Positions 25,401-34,336 of a stretch of 56,835 nt of DNA are shown here, in pieces. Under the pieces are notes generated by a model, which saw only the letters and a list, made by a program, of their open reading frames with translations, was not told where the DNA came from and did no database searches. Position numbers and translations under genes: made by a program. Source of the stretch: CAZFLM01 sp964519955 (GTDB lineage: Bacteria; Armatimonadota; Chthonomonadetes; Chthonomonadales; CAJBBX01). Positions within the stretch are counted from its first letter, which is position 1, and each line of letters begins with the position of its first letter. The stretch is taken from NCBI GenBank assembly GCA_964519955.1, contig CAZFLM010000040.1, forward strand, positions 1-56,835, in the 5' to 3' direction.

Positions 25401-27546
25401 GGACTTCGCCCTACAGGCCGGCCAGACCTCGCTCACGGCGAGCGGCGTGCTGCAGCCTGGCAAGTCGATCGCCGCGAGCGCGGTGCTCAAGAAGCTCCCG
25501 CTCGCGCGTCTGGCCGGCCTCCTTCCCGACAAGAAGTCGCTCGCCGGGCTCTCCGGCACCGCCGACGAGGTCCGCCTGACCATCGAGGGCACGCCGGATG
25601 CGCCGGACATCCACGCCTCGGCGACTCTCACTGACTTGCCGATATCGGTCGCCGCCGAGGGAGCGCCAGCCGGTGGCGGCGCCGCCGCGGCTGCCAAGCC
25701 CGCGCCAGAGTCCGGCGACGTGCGGGCCGTCGTGAAGCACATCGACATCGATGACGCGCACCTCGTCGGCGGCAAGCTGGGCGTGCGCCAGATCGTGGCC
25801 GCGCTCTCCGGAACGGACGGGACTGCGTCCGAGTACACCGTCTCGGCCTCCGGCACCGTCGACTTCGACCGCAAGACGAGCCGCATCCCGCCGGACGCCA
25901 GGGTCACCGCCGCCCTGCGCCTGCCCGAGCAGGACACGGGTCTGCTCAAGGCGCTGCGTCCGGTGCTGAAGCAGCACTTCCCCTCGCTGCTCTCCCTCGA
26001 CATCGAGGGCAAGATCGCCGGCACGGTCACCTACTCCGGCTCGCTGACGGAGTGGTCCGACCCGCAGAAGGCGCTCAGCTCGGGCGCCATCCTGCCGGAC
26101 CTGCGCGGCGATCTCACGCTCCAGGCGTCGCGCGTCCGCTACGCCGACATGCGCACAATCCTGACGGACGTGGACGCGAACGTGCGGTTCACTGGCGACC
26201 GCGTCGTCGTCGGTCGCAACCCGGCCACGAACCGCCCCTTCACTGCCACGATGGCCGTCATCGACGCGAAGACGGGCAAGCCTGACCCGAACCGGATCAG
26301 CGACCCCATCGAGCTGTCCGGCGAGCTGCCCCTGCGCCCGGACCTGCCGGACGTGAGCCCGCTCCGCCTGACGGCCAAACGCCTCGTCTTCGCCGAGCCC
26401 GTGCTGCCGATATTCGGCTCCGGCAGCGTCATCGGCGAGATGTCGGCGCCGCCGCCCGCCGGCCGCAAGACCGCGACCGAGCCAGGGCTCGCGCTCACCA
26501 TCGACAACACACTGCTGCGGCCGCGCATCTCCGGCACGCTCCACCTGCGCAAGACGGCCATCCGCTTGCCGAACGCGCTGGACGAGGAGACCGTCGAGGC
26601 GCCCATCGGCTTGCTCCAGCCGTCCTTCGCCAACATCAAGCTCGTGGTGGACGACCAGGTGCGCATCGCGACGTCGGCGGTGGCAGTCGACGTGCGGACC
26701 CTGCCGACCCAGGCGATCGTGCTCTCCGGCGACATCCGCCACCCGCGGTTGGAGGGCAGCCTGTCGGTCGATCGCGGCGTGTTGGCCTTCCCCACGGCGC
26801 GCTTCACCATCAGCAAGGGCGGCCGCGTCGATGTGCGCTATCCCGCGTTCGCCGACATCCGGCTCGACCGCCCCGGCCAGGGCCTCGACGACAGCTCGCT
26901 GGGCATCACGGTGGACATGACGGCGGTCGGCCACATCACCGCCACCTCGGCTGCGACGGGCAAGCCGCGGCGGTACACCATCACGGTCGAGGCGCGAGGG
27001 CCGCTGAACAGCGGTCAGGCGGTCGACATTGCAGGCTCGGATACGCGCGTGGCGAGCGCCGATACGCAGCGCGCGCTGCGGCTGACGTTCCGCTCCGATC
27101 CCGCCGACCTGGCGCTCACCTCGGCGGGGCTCCAGCGCAAGATCACCGGCGTGCTCGGAGGCCAGGACGCCATCGAGGGCCTGTTCCGCAGCGATCCGCG
27201 CCTCGCCCGCATCTTCGGCGATCGGGTGCTCGGCGTTGTCACCGCGAACGTACTGCCCGATCTGTTCGACCGCGTCGGCCTGACGTCCGCGCTCGGGCTG
27301 CAGGAGCTTGCGCTCGACTACAACCAGCTCGAGCAGTTCAGCATCCAGCTCTCGCGCAACCTGGCAGGCCCGTTCGACCTCAGTTTCTGGCATCGGCTGG
27401 GCTCGGTCCCGCTCAGCTCCACGTCCGAGCGCGGCCTGTGGGAGCTGAAGACGAGCTACCGTCTGGGGCGCGGCGCGCAGCTTTCCTGGACGACGAACGA
27501 CCAACGGACGAACGCATACCTGCTCGAGGGCGTCTTCCGATTCTAG
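22498..27546 (+). CDS. tamB: TamB-like translocation/assembly protein (AsmA superfamily)
   Basis: About 1,682 residues from the ATG at 22498 (an ATG at 22471 is also possible). An N-terminal signal anchor (TLLVFLVPSAIVLAVGCMV) is followed by very long repeated beta-strand segments of the AsmA/TamB/VPS13-like bridge type. The C-terminal DUF490/TamB domain includes LEGSLSVDRGVLAFPTARFTISKGG and DLALTSAGLQRKITGVLGGQ, ending in a beta strand with terminal Phe (LLEGVFRF). Such proteins span the periplasm and serve phospholipid transport and beta-barrel assembly with an Omp85 partner. The bamA gene 1 kb downstream fits this. One of the largest proteins in the window. Confidence 0.82.
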   Translation: MRLTRRAATLLVFLVPSAIVLAVGCMVTARYIRAAEARSARILSHLLTDVLHREVSIGSINLGPNSIEARDVRLAAGLTFAGSGEAASARHILLNTSLQRLVDQIRAGGVIRADAVVSYARARVSRDRRGVWSFEDLFRPRPGAKKTRIEGRIQFVDSIAEYEDAALPRLGKRAAPILRATSRRVDGSLDLYKDGSVSWTASVTGDPGQFGTGLVAGVYDTPAGTLHIGIDVRDAQGVQLARYLAPEQVTVAGGLASGHVTIFRPDRASKTSVTVDAGVRAVSGRVARIATPLSGVAGTVRFREGNLAFDVSGQGGSARLHAAGGLGLISPLTLNARFSASSPDLSAALAAVAPIKRLTLPKWAHAAVSASGTLSGPIDRLVIDATGSGALSGTPGSEVQVPAPVAAQFHIAGPATSPRVYATARADRLRYRETAVRRASLVASYDGKRWTADLGARAAGGTVAARATLRVIDGSPAYRVVVRARRIDLARAGIETDRRLAGTADADVFLEGTSWDDAPDGQAIVQVSGLMYDKLEIQDARASLRSTGKALLVDSLVADGASGRLVVSGELDLLTHDVFLNVEADRVELARLPLPCNDTRSGALAGQLFVRGGRVVGPVTDPRFECQATAIAPGVGQYQFDYAEAYVSGTQRRLALSNGLIWRLPATATLDAVALEPFSGHGLVRGSGQFGGLDIQDVARLAGVKLDAVGEASGQVAFDGRFDAPTVTVDPISVAGAGLGDLAPREVTGSVVLHPGGRFHAVADARDIDLFLPNAPISSYLVVEGRGDLHASLTGRLGEDAARSLAGQVTATTRGLTVSGQSLGDLSATALLADQVLTLRSSPDRSQPGARLGSADRGIDVTNLQVNIATGDYMVGARANRLPVDLIRAAVTRSPLASSGSGASATQWALPLSEPFAGTLDADVRLTGAAGKAVGSVVWSSPDLTFDGTPAERFGGRLDLQEGSAALSDFALQAGQTSLTASGVLQPGKSIAASAVLKKLPLARLAGLLPDKKSLAGLSGTADEVRLTIEGTPDAPDIHASATLTDLPISVAAEGAPAGGGAAAAAKPAPESGDVRAVVKHIDIDDAHLVGGKLGVRQIVAALSGTDGTASEYTVSASGTVDFDRKTSRIPPDARVTAALRLPEQDTGLLKALRPVLKQHFPSLLSLDIEGKIAGTVTYSGSLTEWSDPQKALSSGAILPDLRGDLTLQASRVRYADMRTILTDVDANVRFTGDRVVVGRNPATNRPFTATMAVIDAKTGKPDPNRISDPIELSGELPLRPDLPDVSPLRLTAKRLVFAEPVLPIFGSGSVIGEMSAPPPAGRKTATEPGLALTIDNTLLRPRISGTLHLRKTAIRLPNALDEETVEAPIGLLQPSFANIKLVVDDQVRIATSAVAVDVRTLPTQAIVLSGDIRHPRLEGSLSVDRGVLAFPTARFTISKGGRVDVRYPAFADIRLDRPGQGLDDSSLGITVDMTAVGHITATSAATGKPRRYTITVEARGPLNSGQAVDIAGSDTRVASADTQRALRLTFRSDPADLALTSAGLQRKITGVLGGQDAIEGLFRSDPRLARIFGDRVLGVVTANVLPDLFDRVGLTSALGLQELALDYNQLEQFSIQLSRNLAGPFDLSFWHRLGSVPLSSTSERGLWELKTSYRLGRGAQLSWTTNDQRTNAYLLEGVFRF

Positions 27547-27879
27547 CGGAGCGGCGAGGGGCCGGCTGAGGCGGCGTCGCGGAGGAGGACAGGGGCCGGT
27601 GCTGCCGCGACGGCGTATCCCGACGAGACCATCATCGTACAGCTACCGGGTACACTACAGGCCGGCTAGCGGGGCGGCGCGCAAGGCTTCGCGGAGCCCT
27701 GGCGAGCGTCGCTCGCGAGGTGCTTCGGGCTCTGCAGGACCAGGCACGCGTGCCGGCAGCGCAGATCATGCCTCGCGTTACGGCGGGACGCGCCACTCAC
27801 GGGCTGGCGAGGCGGCAACGTCGGGCGGATCGCCGCGTGAGGCACACCGTGGCGAGGCGCGCCCCGAGGCGGGTCGAAC
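27547..27879. other. 333-base intergenic region before the ECF sigma gene
   Basis: No gene recognised; no ribosome site leads any of the short ORFs. GGGTACACTACAG (27648-27660) resembles the -10 region of the lipA promoter (GGTACACTACG), but no good -35 lies 16-18 bp upstream, so I do not call a promoter. Confidence 0.3.
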
Positions 27880-28422
27880 GTGCTAGAGTCCTTCGACGCG
27901 CTCGTCGTCGCCTACGAGAAGCGCATCTACAACGTCGCCTACCGCATTCTGGGCGACGCCGACGACGCGGCGGACGTCACGCAAGAGGCGTTCATCAGCG
28001 CGTACCGATCGTTCGACCGGTTCCGCGGCGACGCCCAGGTCTACACGTGGCTCTACCAGATCGTCGTGAACCACTGCCGGAACAAGCTCAAGCACCGCGG
28101 ACGGCATCGCGCGGTCCTCGCAGGGTCGCTCGACGAGCCGCGCGACGGCGATGAGGGCGAAGGGGCTCCGCGCGAGATCGCGGACCTGACGCACGCGCCG
28201 CATACGGTGCTGGAGGAGAAGGAGATGCGCGACCGCATTCTGGCAGCGGTCGAATCGCTTCCTCCGGACTACCGCGAGGTCGTGGTGCTGCGCGAGATGC
28301 AGGGCATGGCCTACAACGACATTGCCGCGGCCACCGGCCTGAGCTTGGATAACGTCAAGACTCGCCTGTCCAGAGCGCGCGCGATGCTGCGGCGCAAACT
28401 AGGACCGTTCGTGGAACGCTGA
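27880..28422 (+). CDS. ECF (RpoE-type) RNA polymerase sigma factor
   Basis: 180 residues with a GTG start. Region 2 spans about residues 5-72 (YEKRIYNVAYRILGDADDAADVTQEAFI.AYRSFDRFRG...TWLYQIVVN). An acidic linker of about 35 residues follows, then region 4 (LPPDYREVVVLREMQGMAYNDIAAATGLSLDNVKTRLSRAR), a classic sigma-70 helix-turn-helix. No anti-sigma gene follows, in contrast to most rpoE loci; the next gene is bamA. By position a role in outer-membrane stress or biogenesis is plausible, not shown. Confidence 0.9.
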   Translation: MLESFDALVVAYEKRIYNVAYRILGDADDAADVTQEAFISAYRSFDRFRGDAQVYTWLYQIVVNHCRNKLKHRGRHRAVLAGSLDEPRDGDEGEGAPREIADLTHAPHTVLEEKEMRDRILAAVESLPPDYREVVVLREMQGMAYNDIAAATGLSLDNVKTRLSRARAMLRRKLGPFVER

Positions 28423-28499
28423 GGCGCACTCATCATACGGTGCGGCACCCCCAGGGAGCCGGCCAATCGCCCATCCGGATGCGGAAGGGGGACCCTGAC

Positions 28500-30335
28500 T
28501 TGAAACTACGTTCATCCCGCTGGCCCAACGTGCTCGTCGTGCTCGCCCTGTCGACGCTCGTCTGCGCGATGCCTGCCCGCCTGCTCGCGCAGCAAGCGGA
28601 GCCGAAGATCGTCGAGATCGTCGTCGTGGGCAACAAGTATATCAACCGCGAGTCCATCATCGCGGCCTCGGGCCTCAAGGTGGGCGATGCCGCCACGCAG
28701 GCCGCCCTCAACGAAGCCACCAGACGCCTCATCCTCACGCAGAACTTCGGCGGCAAGAAGGACAACCCCGAGGAGGGCGTGCGCGTGGAGGCCCAGATCG
28801 AAGGCGACAAGGCCAAGGTGGTCATCGTCGTCGACGAGAACGAGGTCGTCCAGGGCATCAACCTCAGCGGAACCGGACCGATCCAGGCGGCCGAGGTCAT
28901 GAAGCAGGTCCAGACGCAGACCGGCCGCCCGTTGAACCTGACGACCCTCAAGGGCGATATCGACCGCATCCAGCGCCTCTACGAGCAGCGCGGCTTCCAG
29001 GCCGCTGTCTCCAGCGATATCGGGATAACCAACGGCATCCTCAACATCCCCATCATTGTCGCCACGGTCAGCAAGATCAAGCTCACCAACAACAAAAAGA
29101 CCCGCGAGTACGTCATCCTTCGCGAGATGAAGCTCAAGGCCGGCGACTACTACAACTTCGACACGCTGTCGAAGGACGTCAACCGCGTCTATAACACGGA
29201 CCTCTTCGAGAACATCGACCCGACCCTCGGCTTCCCGGCCCCGGGGAAGGTCGACATCAATATGAACCTGCAGGAGAAGCGCACCGGCACCGTGTCCGTG
29301 TTCGTCGGCTACAGCAGCCGCAACCGCCTGGTGGGCGGCGCCGAGGTCGGCGAGAACAACCTGTTCGGCCGCGGTCAGTCCGTCAGCCTGCGTTGGGACA
29401 CCGGCGGGCTCGCGAATCGCAACAGCTTCGAGCTGGGCTTCACGGAGCCGTGGGTGGACAGCCGCCACACGTCGATGTCCGTCAATGTGTACGACAAGAC
29501 GGTCTACCGGTTCGCCCAGAGCATCTCCAGCGTCACGGGCAGCACCACCACCGACTCGAGCGACTATTACGAGGTCCGCACCGGCGGCCAGATCACCCTC
29601 AGCCGGCCGTTCAAGGAGACCTACCGCGGCTACGTGGGCATTCGGCACGACAACGTGCGCGTGCCGGCGCTCTCCGTGAGTGACGAGGACGCCGTCGCGC
29701 TGCAGAACGGCCCGCTGACCGCCCTGAACTTCCGGGCTACGCACAACACGCGCGACTACGACATGGAGCCGGCAAGGGGCGGTTACGAGGTGTACAGCCT
29801 CGACGTCGGCGAGGCCCACCTCAAGCCGGTGAAGTCGGGTGTCGTCTCGCCGGTCACAGGCGACGTGTTCTTCCAGAAGCTCCAGCTCGATGCGCGCCGC
29901 TACTTCTCGCTGAAGAGCGGCCCCCGGAAGAACCCGAAAGACCGGCGCCCGACCATCGCGCTCCGCATGCTCGGCGGCGCCATCGCGGGCAAGACCCCGT
30001 TCTTCGAGCAGTTCTTCGTCGGGGGCGCCGAGTCGCTGCGCGGTTTCCGCGAGGACCGGTTCTGGGGCAAGAACATGTTCCTGACCTCGGCCGAGTACCG
30101 CGCGCCCCTTGCCAACTCACTTACCGGCGTGCTCTTTGTGGACGCGGGCGACGCGTGGGGCGGTCCGTACCAAGGCGTTGCGTTCAACGGTTTCCGGCAG
30201 CACGAGGGCTTCAGCCCGTCGGTCGGCTTCGGCCTCGGCCTTCGCGTGGTGACGCCCATCGGGCCCATCCGCATCGACCAGGGCTTCAGCAGCGAGGGCG
30301 GCCGCACGCACTTCAGCATCGGCCACGTGTTCTGA
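28500..30335 (+). CDS. bamA: Outer-membrane assembly factor BamA (Omp85), three POTRA domains
   Basis: 611 residues if the TTG at 28500 is used. It has a strong GGAAGGGGG ribosome site about 9 bases upstream and gives a clean signal peptide (KLRSSRWPNVLVVLALSTLV...AQQ). The ATG at 28479 lacks a site. Three POTRA-like domains (about 30-110, 112-188, 190-270) instead of the five in E. coli precede a 16-strand Omp85 barrel. The loop-6 motif ESLRGFRE and a C-terminal strand ending in Phe (FSIGHVF) are present. Inserts beta-barrel proteins into the outer membrane. Followed by ompH, as in many genomes. Confidence 0.92.
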   Translation: MKLRSSRWPNVLVVLALSTLVCAMPARLLAQQAEPKIVEIVVVGNKYINRESIIAASGLKVGDAATQAALNEATRRLILTQNFGGKKDNPEEGVRVEAQIEGDKAKVVIVVDENEVVQGINLSGTGPIQAAEVMKQVQTQTGRPLNLTTLKGDIDRIQRLYEQRGFQAAVSSDIGITNGILNIPIIVATVSKIKLTNNKKTREYVILREMKLKAGDYYNFDTLSKDVNRVYNTDLFENIDPTLGFPAPGKVDINMNLQEKRTGTVSVFVGYSSRNRLVGGAEVGENNLFGRGQSVSLRWDTGGLANRNSFELGFTEPWVDSRHTSMSVNVYDKTVYRFAQSISSVTGSTTTDSSDYYEVRTGGQITLSRPFKETYRGYVGIRHDNVRVPALSVSDEDAVALQNGPLTALNFRATHNTRDYDMEPARGGYEVYSLDVGEAHLKPVKSGVVSPVTGDVFFQKLQLDARRYFSLKSGPRKNPKDRRPTIALRMLGGAIAGKTPFFEQFFVGGAESLRGFREDRFWGKNMFLTSAEYRAPLANSLTGVLFVDAGDAWGGPYQGVAFNGFRQHEGFSPSVGFGLGLRVVTPIGPIRIDQGFSSEGGRTHFSIGHVF

Positions 30336-30442
30336 GCACGCCATGCGCGTCTGGCCCCGCCGACGCCGGCCGCCGTACTAACACCAACCTGTATCGCCCC
30401 GGACGCCAAGGCCGGCGCGAGCCGAATAGAGAGGAGCTAGCA

Positions 30443-31126
30443 ATGCTGCAATCCCTGACGTGGTGGCGAGGCCTGGTTGTGGCCGTCATCGGTCTCTGCC
30501 TGGTTCTGGCCGTCAACGCCTCCGGACAGGACAAGAAGGGCGGCGCGAACTTCGCGTCGGTCGACGTGGAGAAGGTCAACGCGGACTTCGCGGCACGGCG
30601 AGCCATCGAGGACCAGATGCGCGCGCTGGACAAGCGCATGAAGGACCAACTCGATCGGCGCAACAGCATGCCGTTCCTCAGCGAGGACGAGCACAAGCAG
30701 ATTGACGCCATCGAGGCCAAGGACGCGGCCCAGAAGACGCCCGCCGATACCGCCAAGGTCAAGGAACTCACCGACAAGGGCGGCAAGCTCTCGGCCGACA
30801 TCGAAGCGCTGCGCGGCACCGCCGACGATAAGCTCACCCAGGAGCAGAAGGACAAACTGAAGCAGGCGGAGACGGACTTCCAGAGAGCCAAGAACCAGTT
30901 CCAGGCGCTGCAGGACGAGTTCCGCGCCACGATGCAGAAGAAGATCGACGAGAACTCGGACATGCTGATGGCGCGCTTCCGCGAGGCCGTCAAGAAGATC
31001 GGCGAGGCCAAGGGGATCTCCATCGTCTTCAACAATCAGGTTGCCATCTACGCCGGCACCGACCTGACCCAGGCCGTCATCACCGAGCTGAACAAGAACC
31101 CGAGCCCGACGGCGCCCGCGAAGTAG
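30443..31126 (+). CDS. OmpH/Skp-like periplasmic chaperone
   Basis: 227 residues. Signal peptide (WWRGLVVAVIGLCLVLAVNASGQ), an ASVDVEKV strand at the start, long charged helices with coiled-coil character (about 50-190), then the closing strand GISIVFNNQVAIYAGTDLTQAVITELN, the usual OmpH/Skp ending. Skp trimers hold unfolded outer-membrane proteins for BamA, encoded just upstream. Slightly longer than E. coli Skp because of an insert in the tentacle. Start chosen by GAGGAG. Confidence 0.85.
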   Translation: MLQSLTWWRGLVVAVIGLCLVLAVNASGQDKKGGANFASVDVEKVNADFAARRAIEDQMRALDKRMKDQLDRRNSMPFLSEDEHKQIDAIEAKDAAQKTPADTAKVKELTDKGGKLSADIEALRGTADDKLTQEQKDKLKQAETDFQRAKNQFQALQDEFRATMQKKIDENSDMLMARFREAVKKIGEAKGISIVFNNQVAIYAGTDLTQAVITELNKNPSPTAPAK

Positions 31127-31139
31127 CCCGGATCGCGCG

Positions 31140-32231
31140 ATGCGCCGTACCGCACGTACCAGCGCAGTTCTTGCTGCATCCGCGGCGCTCCTGGCCGCCG
31201 GGTGTGGGCGATCGCAGCAGCCACCGGAACCGACCCCGGTGGCTGTGCGCGTCGAGGCGCTCCTGCCGCTGCACCCGGCCTGGCGCGACCACCTGGCCCT
31301 GGCCGAGCGCGCCCCTGCCCAGACGGATGGCCGCTCGCCGGCCGCGTCCAAGGCGCCGGGCAGCGCGGCAGTCGAGTTGCCCAGGCGCCTGGTGTACGAA
31401 GTGCCGGCCGCAGCCGCCGCACCGGGCCCCATCGTCGGTGAGGACCGCATCGAGGATCTGCGGCCGAACTACGAGCGCCGCAATGCCACCTACGTGTCGT
31501 CGGCGCTGCGGCAGCGGCTGCGCGAACTGGAAGCGGTGCGCGGCCCGATCGCGGCCGCTCTGGCTCGCAGCGACGCGATCGAGGACGCCCTCTACCGCTC
31601 GCAGTGGAACGAGCAGGTCGCCCCGCTGAAGGCCAAGGCGCTGGCGCTGCAGTCGCAACTCGATGCATGGTCGAGCGACCGCGCCGTCCGCGAGCAGACG
31701 CAAGCCAAGCTCGACGCCCTGGAGAAGGAAGCCGCCGAAGCCGAGACCAGGCTGAAGTTGGCGCTGGCCCTGCGCCGCACCGCGGCCGCCCAGCGGATCC
31801 TGGACGCCCGCGACCGCGAGGCAGACGCCATCCGGCAGGATGTGCTCCTGCTCGAGGCCGAGCGCAACGCGGATGTCGGCAGGCAGATCGCGGCGTACAA
31901 GCGAGACGTGGTCAAGGGCCGCCAGGGCATCCAGCCGCTCACCGGAACGGTCGTCCCCAAGCCCGTAGTCGCCACACCGCCGGAGCTGCGCGAGCCGCCG
32001 CAGCCTGTATCGGCGACGCGGCCGCCCGCCGCGGCCGAGGGGCGCCGGACGTCCGCAGCGGAGCAGGACCGGCAACTGCTGGACACGATGCGGCGCGACG
32101 TTCGGCGGCGAGTGGAGCGGCTGGCCGCGCTCAAGGGCTGGCGCCCCGTCTACGAAGGCGGGAGCGGCCTCCCCGACCACACGAACGACCTGCGTGCGAT
32201 GTTGCTCGCCGAGGATTGGCCGCACCAGTGA
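31140..32231 (+). CDS. Putative lipoprotein with coiled coil
   Basis: 363 residues. A lipoprotein signal (VLAASAALLAAGC, lipobox LAAGC) gives a Cys at about residue 22. Residues about 120-250 are strongly helical, Ala/Glu/Arg-rich coiled coil; the rest is Pro-rich. No domain recognised. Lies 13 bases after ompH and before the lpx genes, so a role in envelope assembly is likely but unproven. Repeat copy C starts just after its stop. Confidence 0.65.
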   Translation: MRRTARTSAVLAASAALLAAGCGRSQQPPEPTPVAVRVEALLPLHPAWRDHLALAERAPAQTDGRSPAASKAPGSAAVELPRRLVYEVPAAAAAPGPIVGEDRIEDLRPNYERRNATYVSSALRQRLRELEAVRGPIAAALARSDAIEDALYRSQWNEQVAPLKAKALALQSQLDAWSSDRAVREQTQAKLDALEKEAAEAETRLKLALALRRTAAAQRILDARDREADAIRQDVLLLEAERNADVGRQIAAYKRDVVKGRQGIQPLTGTVVPKPVVATPPELREPPQPVSATRPPAAAEGRRTSAAEQDRQLLDTMRRDVRRRVERLAALKGWRPVYEGGSGLPDHTNDLRAMLLAEDWPHQ

Positions 32232-32235
32232 CATT

Positions 32236-32314
32236 GGCCTGGCCCGCCAATGCGTCGCGCTGGACGGGCACGGAGGCCCATCCCACCACGGCGCTCGCGC
32301 ATCATCCAGGTTAG
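32236..32314 (+). repeat. Stop-codon-associated palindromic repeat, copy C
   Basis: Begins five bases after the TGA of the coiled-coil lipoprotein. It has the same core and ends ATCCAGGTTAG. The left arm (CCAATGCGTCGCGCTGG) and right arm (GGCGCTCGCGCATCATCCAGG) differ from copy B but still pair imperfectly. Plus orientation, like the gene before it. Confidence 0.75.
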
Positions 32315-32411
32315 GGCCGATGGTCTGGCCGGCCGCACAGAGGGCGGGCGCCCGTGCGCGGCGATCTCCGGCCAAACCACGCATACCACCAACCAGAAGA
32401 GGCAACCACCT

Positions 32412-33500
32412 GTGCAGACCGAAGTCCTGGCCGTGCCCCCGGATGGCATCGCGCTCCGCGCTATCGCGCCACTCGTGGCCGGCGTGATCGACGGTGACCC
32501 AGACACGCTCATCACGGGTGTGTCCAGCATCGAGGACGCCGAGCACGGCGATATCGTCTTCGCCGAGAGCCAGCGCTACCTGGCGCAGGCCGCGCGCTCC
32601 AGGGCCTCCGCGGTCGTGTGCGCGGTCGATGCCGCCGCGCCCAGCAAGCCCCTGATCAAGGTGGAGAACCCGCGGCTGGCGTTCGCCCGCATCCTCGACA
32701 TCTTCGCGGCGCACGCTTCCGTGCCGGAAGGCATCGACGCGCGCGCCGTCGTCGGCCGCGACGTGGTGCTTGGGGAGGGCGTGGGCATCGGCCCGCTGGC
32801 GGTCATCGGCGACGGCGTGCGCCTCGGCGACAGGGTCTCCATCGGCGCGGGCTGCTGCGTCGGCGACGGGTGCGCCCTGGGCGACGACACGTACCTGCAT
32901 TCCAACGTAACGCTCTACGCCGGATGCCGCCTTGGCGCGCGGGTGATCGTGCACAGCGGCGCGGTGATCGGCTCGGACGGCTTCGGCTACATCCAGATCG
33001 GCAACAAGAGCGAGAAGGTGCCCCATATCGGCACAGTCGAGCTGGGCGACGACGTCGAGATCGGTGCGAACACGACCATCGACCGGGCCAAGACCGGCGT
33101 GACGACGATCGGCGCGCGCACGAAGGTCGACAATCTCGTCCACATCGCGCACAATGTGCAGATCGGGTCCGACTGCATCGTGGTCGCGCTGGTAGGCATT
33201 GCAGGCAGCACGCAGATCGGGCGCGGGGTGATCCTGGCAGGGCAGGCAGGCGTCAAGGACCACGTCACGATCGGCGACGGCGCCATGGTGCTCGGACGCG
33301 CCGGCGTGATCGGCGATGTGCCGTCAGGGGGCGTCTACTCGGGCTTCCCGGCCCGCCCGCACAAGGCCAGGATGCGCAGCGACGCGGCGGCCATCCACCT
33401 GCCCGAGTACGCCAGGCGCATCAAGGATCTGGAAGCGCGGAACGACGCCCTGCTGGCGCGTGTAGAGTCGTTGGAGCGTGCACTGGGGGCGGGCGAGTGA
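32412..33500 (+). CDS. lpxD: UDP-3-O-acylglucosamine N-acyltransferase LpxD
   Basis: 362 residues from a GTG start. The N-terminal uridine-binding domain (about 15-105, with VSSIEDAEHGDIVFAES) precedes a left-handed beta-helix of hexapeptide repeats (VVGRDVVLGEGVGIGPLAVIG...). The catalytic His is in the VHIAHNVQIG turn and the family motif GSDGFGY is present. A C-terminal helix (YARRIKDLEARNDALLARVESLERAL) supports trimerisation. Third step of lipid A synthesis. First gene of the lpx block; GTGA overlap with lpxC. Confidence 0.94.
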   Translation: MQTEVLAVPPDGIALRAIAPLVAGVIDGDPDTLITGVSSIEDAEHGDIVFAESQRYLAQAARSRASAVVCAVDAAAPSKPLIKVENPRLAFARILDIFAAHASVPEGIDARAVVGRDVVLGEGVGIGPLAVIGDGVRLGDRVSIGAGCCVGDGCALGDDTYLHSNVTLYAGCRLGARVIVHSGAVIGSDGFGYIQIGNKSEKVPHIGTVELGDDVEIGANTTIDRAKTGVTTIGARTKVDNLVHIAHNVQIGSDCIVVALVGIAGSTQIGRGVILAGQAGVKDHVTIGDGAMVLGRAGVIGDVPSGGVYSGFPARPHKARMRSDAAAIHLPEYARRIKDLEARNDALLARVESLERALGAGE

Positions 33501-34336
33501 GCGAGGCGCAGACCACGCTCGCCCGGCCGTTCGAGGTTGCCGGCGCCGGCCTGCACACCGGCCGCGAGTGCCGCGTGGCAGTTCGCCCCGCGCAGGCGTC
33601 GTCCGGCATCCGGTTCCTGAGCGGCGGCGCGATCATCGCGGCAGCGGCCGCTGCGGTCTCGGACACGCGGCGGTGCACCTGCCTCGCGGCAGGCGGCGCG
33701 TCCGTCGCCACGGTCGAGCATATCCTGTCCGCCCTGGCCGGGTGCGGCATCGACAACGCGGAGATCGAGCTGGACGGGCCCGAGCTGCCCGCCCTCGACG
33801 GGAGCAGCGCGCCGTGGGTGGCCGAGATCGCCCAGGCCGAGACGCGCGCCCTCGACGCCAGGGCATCGGTGATCCGGCCGGCGCAGCCCGTCGCGGTGCA
33901 TCTCGGCGCGTCGTGGCTCGTGGCGCTGCCTTCCGCCGAGTACCGGGTAACCGTGACCACCGACTTCAGGCACCCGATGCTGGGCGCGCAGGTCGACAGC
34001 CTCTGCATCTCGGCGGCATCCTACGCTTCGGAGATTGCGCCGGCCAGAACGTTCGGCTTCATCGAGGAGATCGAAGCCCTGCTTCGCAGCGGCCTGGCGC
34101 TGGGAGGCAGCCTCGACAACGCCCTCGTCGTGTACCAGGACCGTTTCTCCGACGAGCAGCGGGTGCCCAACGAGTGCCTCCGCCACAAGATGCTGGACCT
34201 CGTGGGCGATCTGGCCCTCGCGGGCAGCAGACTGCAAGCTCACATCATCGCCGTCAGACCGGGCCACTCGGCGAACGTGGCGCTGGCAGCCGCGCTGGCG
34301 GACCAACCAAAGGAGACCGTCGCATGTACGACATAG
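33497..34336 (+). CDS. lpxC: UDP-3-O-acyl-GlcNAc deacetylase LpxC
   Basis: 279 residues from GTG. Zinc-site and catalytic motifs are all visible: TVEHILSALAGCGIDN, DGSSAPWV, RTFGFIEEIEAL then GGSLDNALV, RHKMLDLVGDLAL, and the catalytic His in GHSANVALA. Commits the pathway to lipid A. It is not fused to fabZ as in some phyla, but the two genes overlap by 13 bases. Slightly shorter than the E. coli enzyme. Confidence 0.94.
   Translation: MSEAQTTLARPFEVAGAGLHTGRECRVAVRPAQASSGIRFLSGGAIIAAAAAAVSDTRRCTCLAAGGASVATVEHILSALAGCGIDNAEIELDGPELPALDGSSAPWVAEIAQAETRALDARASVIRPAQPVAVHLGASWLVALPSAEYRVTVTTDFRHPMLGAQVDSLCISAASYASEIAPARTFGFIEEIEALLRSGLALGGSLDNALVVYQDRFSDEQRVPNECLRHKMLDLVGDLALAGSRLQAHIIAVRPGHSANVALAAALADQPKETVACTT

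Noticed and set aside
27617..27656. Sigma-70 promoter before the ECF sigma gene (TACACT at 27651)
   Set aside because: No acceptable -35 at 16-18 bp; only the -10 part resembles the lipA promoter.
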